NCBI RefSeq assembly: GCF_900105555.1
Contig: NZ_FNTZ01000001.1
Span: 1,488,001-1,552,000, forward strand
Direction of reading: 5' to 3'
DNA: 64,000 nt
Origin: Pseudomonas coleopterorum
Lineage (GTDB): Bacteria > Pseudomonadota > Gammaproteobacteria > Pseudomonadales > Pseudomonadaceae
Part shown: positions 46,241-54,605 of the stretch, piece by piece
Position numbering within the stretch: position 1 is the stretch's first letter
Layout of the letters: every line of letters begins with the position of its first letter
Made by a program: the position numbers and the translations under genes
Notes under the pieces: generated by a model
What the model was told of the DNA's origin: nothing
Databases searched by the model: none
What the model saw: only the letters and a program-made list of their open reading frames with translations

Positions 46241-47161
46241 ACCGCGCTGGCCGTCGGTGCGGTCCATGAGCTCGTTCCAGATGTACATGACGGCGTAGGC
46301 GCGCCACGGCCGCCAGTCTTCGCTGCGCAGCCGTTGGTGCCCCAGTTTCAGCAGCTCCGGATGCTCACGGGTGATCTCCTGCATGATGACCAGGTCGCTG
46401 CCTGGCCAGGCGTCGCGGTCGCGCCAGGCCCGCATGGCCACGTATTCGACCGTCCACGGGCCGATCCCCGGCAGCGCCAGCAGGCCCTTGCGCAGGGGTG
46501 TCAGGTCGGCACGGGTGTGTTCATCGACAAAGGCTTCGATCTGCAGCTGATCGTTGGCCACCACCGCCGCAAAGTTCTGCAGCGCCGCCACCCGCTTGCT
46601 GGGCATGCCGATCCGCTCGAGGTTGACATCGGCCAGGGCAGCCGGGGTCGGAAACTGCCACGCCACCTGTGCGTGCTGGGGATGGGCCACGGCCCGCCCG
46701 GCGCGCTCGGCCAGGCGCCCGGCAATGGTTGTCGCCGCTTTGACGCTGACCTGCTGGCCGACGATGGTGCGCACGATGAGTTCGAAGGTCGACCAGGTGC
46801 CTGGCACGCGCAAGCCCGGCGTCTGCAGCAGCAGGCGGCCCAGCCAGGGATCGCCGTCGAGCGCGGCATGCAACTGCTGCGGGTCCAGATCCAGATCGAA
46901 CATGCGCCGCAGACGCGGCACCAGGGCCGGCAGGTGAACGCTGGCCGGCCCATCGACTCGCGCGATCAGGCAGTCACGGCTCGCGTCCTGCCGGACACTG
47001 AGCAAGCCTTCATCGCCCTGCCATTCGACGGTGCGTAGATACACGCCGTCGATGACCGTCTCGACCAATGCACTGGAACGACCGCCGTAAAACCTGAGCA
47101 GACGCTGCCAGTCGAAGGGCGGTTTGTAGAACAATTCGATGTCGGTATGGCGTGAGGGCAT
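46235..47161 (-). CDS. alkA: DNA-3-methyladenine glycosylase II (AlkA family)
   Basis: This 308-residue base-excision repair enzyme has an N-terminal AlkA-type domain and a helix-hairpin-helix GPD domain, reading LLALPGIGPWTVEYVAMRAW. The catalytic aspartate is in GSDLVIMQ, aligned with D238 of E. coli AlkA. It removes alkylated bases such as 3-methyladenine from DNA. No Ada regulator is adjacent. It is convergent with the amidase gene. Confidence 0.9.
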   Translation of the reverse strand: MPSRHTDIELFYKPPFDWQRLLRFYGGRSSALVETVIDGVYLRTVEWQGDEGLLSVRQDASRDCLIARVDGPASVHLPALVPRLRRMFDLDLDPQQLHAALDGDPWLGRLLLQTPGLRVPGTWSTFELIVRTIVGQQVSVKAATTIAGRLAERAGRAVAHPQHAQVAWQFPTPAALADVNLERIGMPSKRVAALQNFAAVVANDQLQIEAFVDEHTRADLTPLRKGLLALPGIGPWTVEYVAMRAWRDRDAWPGSDLVIMQEITREHPELLKLGHQRLRSEDWRPWRAYAVMYIWNELMDRTDGQRGG

Positions 47162-47220
47162 GGCAAAAAACTCCTTGCGGGTTCAGACCATGCATCCCCT
47201 CACTTTGCTGCATCCACCGC

Positions 47221-47980
47221 CGACCCGGATCGCGCCGCTGTTACAGACACACCGCCGTACCCACCGACACCACGATCCCTGTAGCAACGGCGCAAGCCGC
47301 GTCCGGCCTCACCGCGTTCATCCAGACCCCTGCGTTGCCCGCCAACGCGGCTCGCGCCGCTGCTACAGACACACCGCCGTACCCACCGACACCGCGATCC
47401 CTGTAGCAGCGGCGCAAGCCGCGTCCGGCCTCACCGCGTTCATCCAGGCACCCTGCGTTGCCCGCCGACGCGGCTCGCGCCGCTGCTACGGACACACCGC
47501 CGTACCCACCGACACCGCGATCCCTGTAGCAGCGGCGCAAGCCGCGTCCGGCCTCACCGCGTTCATCCAGACCCCTGCGTTGCCCGCCGACGCGGCTCGC
47601 GCCGCGGCTACAGACACACCGCCGTACCCACCGACGCCGCGATCCCTGTAGCAGCGGCGCAAGCCGCGTCCGGCCTCACCGCGTTCATCCAGGCACCCTG
47701 CGTTGCCCGCCGACGCGGCTCGCGCCGCTGCTACAGATACACCGCCGTACACACCGGCACCACGATCCCTGTAGCAGCGGCGCAAGCCGCGTCCGGCCTC
47801 ACCGCGTTCATCCAGACCCCCTGCGTTGCCCGCCGACGCGGCTCGCGCCGCTGCTACAGACACACCGCCGTACCCACCGACACCGCGATCCCTGTAGCAG
47901 CAGCGCAAGCCGCGTCCGGCCTCACCGCGTTCATCCAGGCACCCTGCGTTGCCCGCCGACGCGGCTCGCGCCGCTGCTAC
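47221..47980. repeat. Tandem array of 13 GTAG-type REP elements, period about 123 bp
   Basis: Six top-strand units have their GTAG at 47281, 47402, 47526, 47648, 47771 and 47894 (steps 121-124). Seven bottom-strand units alternate with them, the first near 47221-47243 and the last at 47958-47980. Both spacer types are conserved from unit to unit (ACACACCGCCGTACCC in one, TCACCGCGTTCATCCA in the other), so the whole 123-bp BIME-like unit has been tandemly amplified six to seven times. Small variants exist, such as a GGCTAC end at 47600-47610. It fills the entire gap from alkA to the MFS gene. Confidence 0.92.
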
Positions 47981-47990
47981 ACGGATGCAA

Positions 47991-49193
47991 TCACTTGGCG
48001 GTGGCCGGGCGCTTGATCATCAGCAATGCCACGATCAACGCCAGGACCGCCATGCCGGTGGCCAGCAGGCCCAGGGAGTCCAGGCCGAACTGACGGATGC
48101 CCAGGCCACCGAGAATGGCGCCTAGACCGATACCCGCATTGGCCGCCGAGATGTTCAGCGAAGCCGCCAGGGCCTGAGCCTTGGCACCGGCCTGCATGAC
48201 TCGCACCTGGCAGATCGGAAACAGCGCGGTGTAGGCGATGCCCCAGGCGATCAGCGCAGCGATCAACCAGGCACGCTGCTCGGCGAACGCCACGGCCGCC
48301 GTCATGCCCGCACCCAGCACCACCAGGAACACCACCATGGCGCCCAGCGGACGCTTGTCCACCATGCTGCCGCCCAGGTGATTACCCAGCATGCCCACTG
48401 CACCGAAGCCCATCAGCCACCAGCCCACCTGACCCGCTGGCACACCGCCCAAGCGTTCCAGAATATCCGCCAGATAGGTGTAAGCCGTAAACATGGCGGT
48501 AAAGGTCAGCACCGACAGCAGCACATGGGCCAGAAAGCGCGGCTGACGCAAGATCGCCGTCTGCTTCTCGCCGGCCGCAGCGACCGGCGAGCCTGGCAAC
48601 TTCGGCATCACCAGGTGCATCAGCACGCCGATCAGCAACGATACCCCGGCCAGTACCCAGAAGCTGCCGCGCCAGCCGATCAGGTCAGCGGCCACGGTGC
48701 CCAGCGGCACGCCGAACACCAGGGCTGCGGAAATGCCCAGATAGACCTTGGCCACTGCCTTGCCCGATTGTCTCGGGGCAGCCAGTTGCCCTGCGGTTTC
48801 ACTGGCGGTGCCCCAGAACACTGGCAGCGCCAGGGCCGGGATGAAGCGCGCGATGGCCAGCACCCAGATATTGGTGGACACTGCCGCCAACACGTTGGAC
48901 GCAGCGAACACCAGCAAAATCAGGGTGAACAGCTTCTTGCGCTCAACGTGCGCCAAGCGCGCCGTCAGGTAGGGTCCGAACAGCATCACGGTAAAGGCGA
49001 ACAGGGTCACCACCTGGCCTGCCAGCGCAATGGAAATGTCCAGGTCGCGCGCCAGGCTGGGTAGCAGACCAACGATGAGAAACTCCGTGGTCACGATAAT
49101 GAACGCCGCCACGGCCATGATCAGGATCTGTATGCCCGAGGCGGTGTTGACCGAAGCCGAGGGCACGGCTCCTGCGATAGGGGAAGAAGGCAT
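47991..49193 (-). CDS. MFS transporter, sugar-efflux/AraJ-like (DHA1)
   Basis: This is a 400-residue exporter with twelve helices. Helix 1 reads FIIVTTEFLIVGLLPSLA, then GQVVTLFAFTVMLFGP, as in SotB/AraJ exporters of arabinose and drugs. The stop lies 11 bp from the REP array. A LysR regulator is divergent with 108 bp between the starts, which contain two inverted repeats, so regulation by that protein is likely. Substrate is unknown. Confidence 0.85.
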   Translation of the reverse strand: MPSSPIAGAVPSASVNTASGIQILIMAVAAFIIVTTEFLIVGLLPSLARDLDISIALAGQVVTLFAFTVMLFGPYLTARLAHVERKKLFTLILLVFAASNVLAAVSTNIWVLAIARFIPALALPVFWGTASETAGQLAAPRQSGKAVAKVYLGISAALVFGVPLGTVAADLIGWRGSFWVLAGVSLLIGVLMHLVMPKLPGSPVAAAGEKQTAILRQPRFLAHVLLSVLTFTAMFTAYTYLADILERLGGVPAGQVGWWLMGFGAVGMLGNHLGGSMVDKRPLGAMVVFLVVLGAGMTAAVAFAEQRAWLIAALIAWGIAYTALFPICQVRVMQAGAKAQALAASLNISAANAGIGLGAILGGLGIRQFGLDSLGLLATGMAVLALIVALLMIKRPATAK

Positions 49194-49218
49194 CGAACGT
49201 CACTCCAGAAAGATTTTG

Positions 49219-49287
49219 CAATAGTCTATTGAAGAATCTCCGGCATATTGCGGTCATCTGGTACCTTGTGAATTGAACTGAATTCAC
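49219..49287. promoter_or_regulatory. Divergent promoter with two candidate LysR operators
   Basis: Two palindromes lie in the gap. CAATAG-T-CTATTG is perfect (49219-49231), next to the MFS start. GTGAATT-GAACTG-AATTCAC (49268-49287) is a 7+7 inverted repeat next to the LysR start. Together they look like the recognition and activation sites of the adjacent LysR regulator. Confidence 0.55.
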
Positions 49288-49301
49288 CAATCGGAGCGGC
49301 T

Positions 49302-50225
49302 ATGTTTTCTTCGGAGCGCCTCAAGGGCATCGATGTCTTCGTCAGCGTCGCGGACCTGGGCAGTTTCACCGCCGCCGCCGAACGCCTGAACCTCAGCAAC
49401 TCGGCGGTCAGCAAAAGCGTGGCGCGCCTGGAAGCCCGGCTCGGCGTACGGCTCTTCCAGCGCACCACACGGCGCCTAGCGTTGACCGAAGCGGGGCAGA
49501 CCTTCTACCGCACCTGCACCGGCGTGCTCGCCGACCTGGAAGAAGTCGAGCTGGCGATGAGCGCCGAACAGCATGAGCCCCATGGTCGGCTGCGCATCGA
49601 CCTGCCGGCGTCCTACGGTCGGCTGCACGTGCTGCCGCTGATCCTCGAGTTCGCCGCCCAGCACCCCCGGCTGCAGCCGCACATATCCTTCTCGGACCGT
49701 TTCGTCGACCCCGCTCAGGAAGGCATCGACATCGTCGTGCGCATCGGCGGCTCGGATGCCTGGCCGAGCAACGTCGGGCGGCGCTTCTTCGGTCGCCAGC
49801 GCCTGGTGTTCTGCGCCGCGCCCGCCTACCTGCGCGAACACGGCACGCCCCAGGGCGAGCGAGAATTGGAACAGCATCGCTGCGTCGGCTATGGGCAGAC
49901 CGATGGCTCGGTCTATCCCTGGTACTTCAAGGGGCGCCAGGCCGGTGACATGGAGCGGCGGATCATCCATCCCCACGTGGCGGTCGGCGATGGCGAAGGG
50001 CAGGTCATGGCGGTGCTGGCCGGGCAGGGCATCGCCCAACTGCCGACCTGGCTGGTACAGTGCCATCTGGACAGCGGCGCCCTGGTCGAGGTCTTGGCGC
50101 CACTGGCCACCGATGGCCTGGCGATGAACCTGGTGTGGCTGAAAAGCCGTGAAAGCCTGCCCAAGGTGGATGCCCTGCTGGAGTTCCTCACCGCCCGGCT
50201 GACCCCGGCAGGCACGGTTGCGTGA
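49302..50225 (+). CDS. LysR-family transcriptional regulator
   Basis: This is a 307-residue regulator with an N-terminal winged helix-turn-helix (GSFTAAAERLNLSNSAVSKSVARLE) and a C-terminal effector domain. The HTH and ADLEEVELAMSAEQHEP linker are like those of the AaeR/PtxR-type branch. It should bind the intergenic palindromes and control the divergent MFS exporter, and itself by autoregulation. GGAGCGG precedes the ATG. The inducer is unknown. Confidence 0.9.
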   Translation: MFSSERLKGIDVFVSVADLGSFTAAAERLNLSNSAVSKSVARLEARLGVRLFQRTTRRLALTEAGQTFYRTCTGVLADLEEVELAMSAEQHEPHGRLRIDLPASYGRLHVLPLILEFAAQHPRLQPHISFSDRFVDPAQEGIDIVVRIGGSDAWPSNVGRRFFGRQRLVFCAAPAYLREHGTPQGERELEQHRCVGYGQTDGSVYPWYFKGRQAGDMERRIIHPHVAVGDGEGQVMAVLAGQGIAQLPTWLVQCHLDSGALVEVLAPLATDGLAMNLVWLKSRESLPKVDALLEFLTARLTPAGTVA

Positions 50226-50297
50226 AGGGCCGCCGGGATTTCCCTTTACGCACCCGGCGCAGCGTTTAAAATGCCAGCATCCATTGGAGGCTTCCGC

Positions 50298-50558
50298 ATG
50301 TCGTCATTCGCCCACATGATCGAAAACATCACCCCTGATATCTACGAAAGCCTGAAGCTGGCGGTCGAGATCGGCAAATGGTCCGACGGCCGCAAGCTGA
50401 CCGCCGAGCAAAAGGAACTGACCCTGCAGGCGATCATCGCCTGGGAAGCCAAGAACCTGCCCGAAGACCAGCGCACCGGCTACATGGGCCCGCAGGAATG
50501 CGCCTCGAAATCCGCGCCGATCGAGAACATCCTGTTCAAGTCGGACTCGATCCATTGA
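50298..50558 (+). CDS. DUF1315 family protein (YeaC-like)
   Basis: This 86-residue protein is read from the ATG at 50298, with GGAGG 8 nt upstream; an in-frame ATG at 50271 adds nine residues without homology. It is a small soluble protein of the YeaC/DUF1315 family of unknown function, with the conserved FAHMIENITPDIYESLK start and GYMGPQECASK. The stop overlaps the start of the next gene as TTGA, so both are co-translated. Confidence 0.82.
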   Translation: MSSFAHMIENITPDIYESLKLAVEIGKWSDGRKLTAEQKELTLQAIIAWEAKNLPEDQRTGYMGPQECASKSAPIENILFKSDSIH

Positions 50559-51415
50559 CCAGCGATCTCTTCACGCAAGACACCCTGCAAGAGCTTGGCC
50601 GCGGTTCGGCCAGCAAGATGTCCGCGCGCCTCGAAGCGCCGGTGGTGCAATACCAGCTGCGTCTGGGAGAAACCCAGATAGCCGCCAACCCCCTGATCGG
50701 CACGCGGATCCGCCTGGAATTTCTCGGCGCCATCCACTGCGTCAATTGCGGTCGCAAGACCAAGACCAGTTTCAGCCAGGGCTACTGCTACCCGTGCATG
50801 ACCAAGCTGGCGCAGTGCGACGTGTGCATCATGGCCCCGGAGAAATGCCACTATGACGCCGGCACCTGCCGCGACCCTGCCTGGGGCGAGCAGTTCTGCA
50901 TGACCGATCATGTGGTCTATCTGGCCAACTCTTCGGGGGTCAAGGTCGGTATCACCCGGGCCAGCCAGCTGCCCACCCGCTGGCTCGACCAGGGCGCCAG
51001 CCAGGCGCTGCCGATCATGCGCGTGGCGACCCGACAGCAGTCGGGCCTGGTCGAAGACCTGTTCCGCTCCCAGGTGGCGGACCGCACCAACTGGCGCGCG
51101 CTGCTCAAGGGCGACGCCCCGGCGGTGGATCTGGTGGCGATCCGCGAACAATTGTTCGACAGCTGCGCGGCCGGTATTCATATGCTCCAGGACCGCTTCG
51201 GTCTGCAGGCGATCCAGGCACTGAACGATGTCGAACCGATCGAGATCCGCTATCCGGTGCACACTTACCCAAGCAAGATCGCCAGCTTCAACCTGGACAA
51301 GAACCCCGTCGCCGAAGGCACGTTGCTGGGCATCAAGGGTCAATACCTGATATTCGATTCCGGCGTCATCAATATTCGCAAATACACGGCTTACCAACTG
51401 GCCGTGCATCAGTAG
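50555..51415 (+). CDS. DUF2797 family zinc-binding protein
   Basis: This is a 286-residue protein if started from the TTG at 50555. The first ATG in frame (50618) would drop the conserved ELGRGSASKM part, so the TTG is preferred. A cysteine-rich zinc module lies near residues 65-110, with CVNCGRKT, CYPC, CDVC and CHYDAGTC. A later GIY-YIG-like stretch (VVYLANSSGVKVGITR) is part of the DUF2797 pattern. Function is unknown. The gene is in an operon between DUF1315 and pepN, 12 bp before pepN. Confidence 0.82.
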   Translation: MTSDLFTQDTLQELGRGSASKMSARLEAPVVQYQLRLGETQIAANPLIGTRIRLEFLGAIHCVNCGRKTKTSFSQGYCYPCMTKLAQCDVCIMAPEKCHYDAGTCRDPAWGEQFCMTDHVVYLANSSGVKVGITRASQLPTRWLDQGASQALPIMRVATRQQSGLVEDLFRSQVADRTNWRALLKGDAPAVDLVAIREQLFDSCAAGIHMLQDRFGLQAIQALNDVEPIEIRYPVHTYPSKIASFNLDKNPVAEGTLLGIKGQYLIFDSGVINIRKYTAYQLAVHQ

Positions 51416-51427
51416 AAGGGTTTTGGC

Positions 51428-54085
51428 ATGCGTACCGAACAACCGAAAATGATCTACCTGAAAGACTATCAGGCGCCCGATTATCTGATCGACGAGACCC
51501 ACCTGACCTTCGAGTTGTTCGACGATCACAGCCTGGTCCATGCGCAATTGGTCATGCGTCGCAACCCGGAACGCGGGGCCGGTCTGCCGCCGCTGGTGCT
51601 CGACGGCGAGTTGATGGAACTGCTCGGCGTCAAGCTCGACGACACTGACCTGACGGCCGATCAGTACCAGCTGGCTGCGGACAGTTTGACCCTGCAACCG
51701 CGCAGCGATGCCTTCACCGTCGACACCAGCGTGCGCATCCACCCCGAAACCAACACCGCGCTGGAGGGCCTGTACAAGTCCACCGGCATGTTCTGCACCC
51801 AGTGCGAAGCCGAAGGCTTTCGCAAGATCACCTATTACCTCGACCGCCCCGACGTGATGAGTCGCTTCACCACCACGTTGATCGCCGACCAGCAGCAGTA
51901 CCCGATCCTGCTCTCCAACGGCAATCCGGTCGGCAACGGCCCCCAGGAAGACGGACGGCATTGGGCGACCTGGGAAGACCCGTTCAAGAAACCGGCCTAC
52001 CTGTTCGCCCTGGTGGCGGGCGACCTGTGGTGCGTCGAAGACAGCTTCACCACTATGAGCGGTCGCGATGTGGCACTGCGCATCTATGTCGAGCCGGAAA
52101 ACATCGACAAGTGCGCCCACGCCATGACCAGCCTGAAGAAATCCATGCGCTGGGACGAAGAGGCCTACGGCCGCGAGTACGACCTGGACATCTTCATGAT
52201 CGTCGCGGTCAACGACTTCAACATGGGCGCCATGGAAAACAAGGGGCTGAACATCTTCAACTCCAGCGCCGTGCTGGCTCGCGCCGAAACCGCCACCGAT
52301 GCCGCTCACCAGCGCGTCGAGGCGATCGTCGCCCATGAGTATTTCCACAACTGGTCGGGCAACCGCGTGACCTGCCGCGACTGGTTCCAGCTGTCGCTCA
52401 AGGAAGGCTTCACCGTCTACCGCGATGCAGGCTTCAGCGCCGACATGCATTCGCCGACCGTCAAGCGCATCCAGGACGTCGCCTACCTGCGCACCCACCA
52501 GTTCGCCGAAGATGCAGGCCCCATGGCCCACGCCGTGCGCCCGGACAGCTTCATCGAGATCTCCAACTTCTACACCCTGACCGTGTACGAAAAGGGCTCG
52601 GAAGTGGTCGGCATGCTGCACACCCTGCTGGGCGCCGAAGGCTTCCGCAAGGGCAGCGACCTGTACTTCGAGCGTCACGATGGCCAAGCCGTGACCTGCG
52701 ATGATTTCATCCGCGCCATGGAAGACGCCAACGGTGTCGAGCTGAACCAATTCAAGCGCTGGTACAGCCAGGCCGGCACGCCGCGCCTGCAGGTCAGCGA
52801 GCATTTCGATGCCCAGGCGCGCACCTACAGCCTGACCCTACGGCAGAGCTGTCCAGCAACCCCGGACAAGGTCGAGAAGCTGCCGTTCGTGATCCCGGTG
52901 GCGCTGGGCCTGCTCGATGCCAGCGGTCAGCAGCTGCCGCTGCGTCTGGCCGACGAAGCCACGGCGGTCGGCACCAGCCGGGTACTGGCGGTGACCGATG
53001 CCGAGCAGACCTTCACCTTCGTCGACATCGCCGAGCAACCGCTGCCGTCGCTGCTGCGCGGCTTCAGCGCGCCGGTCAAGTTGAGCTTCCCGTACAGCCG
53101 TGACCAGCTGATGTTCCTCATGCAGCACGACACTGACGGCTTCAACCGTTGGGATGCGGGCCAGCAACTGTCTGTGCAGGTGCTGCAGGAAATGATCGGT
53201 CAGTACCAGCGCGGCGAGTCGCTGGCTATGGATTCGCGTCTGTTGACGGCCCTGACCAGCGTGCTGGACAACACCGAGCTTGACCCGGCGATGGTGGCCG
53301 AGATGCTCTCGCTGCCCAGCGAGGCTTACCTGGCCGAAATCAGCGAGATCGCCGACGTCGATGCGATCCACGCCGCCCGCGAGTTCGCCCGCAAGCAATT
53401 GGCCGATGGCCTGTTCGATGGGTTGTGGGCGCGCTATCAGGCCAACCGCGAAGTGTCTCGGAGCACGCCGTACGTGGCCGAGAAGGAACATTTTGCCCGC
53501 CGTGCGCTGCAGAACATCGCATTGTCGTACCTGATGCTCAGTGAGCGCCCGGAAGTACTGGCCGCCACCCTCGAACAATACGATGCCTGCGACAACATGA
53601 CCGAACGCCTGACGGCATTGGCGGTATTGGTCAACTCGCCGTTCGAAGCGGAAAAGGCCCGCGCGTTGCAAGCGTTCGCCGAGCACTTCAAGGACAACCC
53701 GCTGGTCATGGACCAATGGTTCAGCGTCCAGGCGGCCAGTGGTTTGCCGGGCGGGCTGGCGCGGGTCAAGGCGCTGATGCAGCACCCAGCGTTCACCCTG
53801 AAAAACCCGAACAAGGTGCGTGCGCTGATCGGCGCGTTCGCCGGTCAGAACCTGATCAACTTCCACGCCGCCGATGGCTCGGGCTACCGTTTCCTCGCCG
53901 ATCTGGTGATCGAACTCAACGCCCTCAACCCGCAGATCGCCTCGCGCCAGTTGTCGCCGCTGACCCGCTGGAGAAAGTACGACAGCAAGCGTCAGGCCTT
54001 GATGAAAGCCGAGCTGGAACGGATCCTGGCCTCAGGCCCGCTGTCCAGCGACGTCTACGAAGTGGTGAGCAAAAGCCTGGCTTGA
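51428..54085 (+). CDS. pepN: Aminopeptidase N
   Basis: This is an 885-residue M1 metallopeptidase. The exopeptidase motif GAMEN is at residues 267-271 and the zinc site HEYFH is at 303-307, with the third ligand glutamate further on in LKEGFTVYRD. It removes N-terminal residues from peptides in the cytoplasm and helps recycle proteasome-like products of Lon and ClpP. The length equals that of Pseudomonas and E. coli PepN. It is the last gene of the DUF1315-DUF2797-pepN run. Confidence 0.95.
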   Translation: MRTEQPKMIYLKDYQAPDYLIDETHLTFELFDDHSLVHAQLVMRRNPERGAGLPPLVLDGELMELLGVKLDDTDLTADQYQLAADSLTLQPRSDAFTVDTSVRIHPETNTALEGLYKSTGMFCTQCEAEGFRKITYYLDRPDVMSRFTTTLIADQQQYPILLSNGNPVGNGPQEDGRHWATWEDPFKKPAYLFALVAGDLWCVEDSFTTMSGRDVALRIYVEPENIDKCAHAMTSLKKSMRWDEEAYGREYDLDIFMIVAVNDFNMGAMENKGLNIFNSSAVLARAETATDAAHQRVEAIVAHEYFHNWSGNRVTCRDWFQLSLKEGFTVYRDAGFSADMHSPTVKRIQDVAYLRTHQFAEDAGPMAHAVRPDSFIEISNFYTLTVYEKGSEVVGMLHTLLGAEGFRKGSDLYFERHDGQAVTCDDFIRAMEDANGVELNQFKRWYSQAGTPRLQVSEHFDAQARTYSLTLRQSCPATPDKVEKLPFVIPVALGLLDASGQQLPLRLADEATAVGTSRVLAVTDAEQTFTFVDIAEQPLPSLLRGFSAPVKLSFPYSRDQLMFLMQHDTDGFNRWDAGQQLSVQVLQEMIGQYQRGESLAMDSRLLTALTSVLDNTELDPAMVAEMLSLPSEAYLAEISEIADVDAIHAAREFARKQLADGLFDGLWARYQANREVSRSTPYVAEKEHFARRALQNIALSYLMLSERPEVLAATLEQYDACDNMTERLTALAVLVNSPFEAEKARALQAFAEHFKDNPLVMDQWFSVQAASGLPGGLARVKALMQHPAFTLKNPNKVRALIGAFAGQNLINFHAADGSGYRFLADLVIELNALNPQIASRQLSPLTRWRKYDSKRQALMKAELERILASGPLSSDVYEVVSKSLA

Positions 54086-54100
54086 GGGGTTGATCCGTAG

Positions 54101-54135
54101 GGCCTCTTCGCGAGCCCTCTGCCCGCGAAGAGGCC
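54101..54135. repeat. Perfect 12-bp hairpin downstream of pepN
   Basis: GGCCTCTTCGCG (54101-54112) and CGCGAAGAGGCC (54124-54135) pair around an 11-nt loop. The loop AGCCCTCTGCC and the preceding GTAG suggest a REP relative of the GTGG family. No T-run follows, so it is either a REP variant or an atypical terminator. Confidence 0.6.
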
Positions 54136-54147
54136 TCGGCGACTTCC

Positions 54148-54170
54148 GACGCGGCTCGCGCCGCCGCTAC
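54148..54170 (-). repeat. Single GTAG-type REP element
   Basis: One bottom-strand unit, with a one-base change (GTAGCGGCGG), five bases before the sugE stop codon. It again marks a gene 3' end. Confidence 0.75.
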
Positions 54171-54174
54171 AGGG

Positions 54175-54489
54175 TCAGGTGCTGACCTTCAAACCCACCA
54201 GCCCCAGGATGATCAGACCCACACTGATCATCCGCATCAACGCCATCGACTCGCCAAACAGCACGATTCCAGCGATCACCGTACCCACCGCACCGACACC
54301 GGTCCAGATCGCATAGGCCGTGCCCAGCGGCAGCTCGCGCATGGCCAGCCCGAGCAGGCCCAGGCTTGCCGCCATGGCGGCCACGGTCAACACAGTGGGA
54401 AGGGGACGAGTGAAGCCGTCGGTGTACTTGAGGCCAATGGCCCAGCACACTTCGAAAAGACCGGCGAGAAACAACAGAAACCAGGACAT
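54175..54489 (-). CDS. sugE: Guanidinium exporter SugE (Gdx-type SMR protein)
   Basis: This 104-residue protein has four membrane helices and belongs to the small multidrug resistance family. The residues that mark guanidinium exporters are all present: G10, E13, W16, S42, Y59 and W62. That places it in the Gdx rather than the Qac (drug) branch. It works as an antiparallel dimer that exchanges guanidinium for protons across the inner membrane. Its leader contains a guanidine-II riboswitch (54497-54558), so it should be switched on by guanidine. GAGGG lies 7 nt before the ATG. Confidence 0.92.
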   Translation of the reverse strand: MSWFLLFLAGLFEVCWAIGLKYTDGFTRPLPTVLTVAAMAASLGLLGLAMRELPLGTAYAIWTGVGAVGTVIAGIVLFGESMALMRMISVGLIILGLVGLKVST

Positions 54490-54496
54490 GGAAAAA

Positions 54497-54558
54497 CCCT
54501 CATCTAAGATGGGGTCGTCCCCGTTTGCAGGAAAGAGAGCGCCGGGTCGTCCCGGCGC
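54497..54558 (-). promoter_or_regulatory. Guanidine-II (mini-ykkC) riboswitch controlling sugE
   Basis: On the bottom strand two hairpins with ACGA loops follow each other. The first has an 8-bp stem, GCGCCGGG and CCCGGCGC (54558-54539). After a 16-nt linker the second has GGGG and CCCC (54522-54511). This is exactly the guanidine-II fold: two hairpins with ACGR loops, which dimerise around guanidine. Downstream, CCCCATC (3' arm of the second hairpin and on) can pair with GATGAGGG, which contains the ribosome-binding site at 54501-54497. The two pairings exclude each other, so guanidine binding should expose the site and turn translation on. Confidence 0.93.
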
Positions 54559-54605
54559 CGAACACTATGTTGCCCATCCTTGGGCGATGGATCAAGTGCA
54601 GCGGA

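Noticed and set aside
47139..47908. Open frames of 99-170 codons on both strands in the REP array
   Set aside because: They translate the repeat itself (VAAAQAAS, ARAAAT units) and have no start signal or homology; the frames stay open because the GC-rich unit length is often a multiple of three.
47221..47980. CRISPR array
   Set aside because: The repeats are themselves palindromic REPs in both orientations, the segments between them are identical rather than unique, and no cas gene is near.
50480..52804. 774-codon frame opposite DUF2797 and pepN
   Set aside because: Antisense to two well-supported genes, with no domain of its own.
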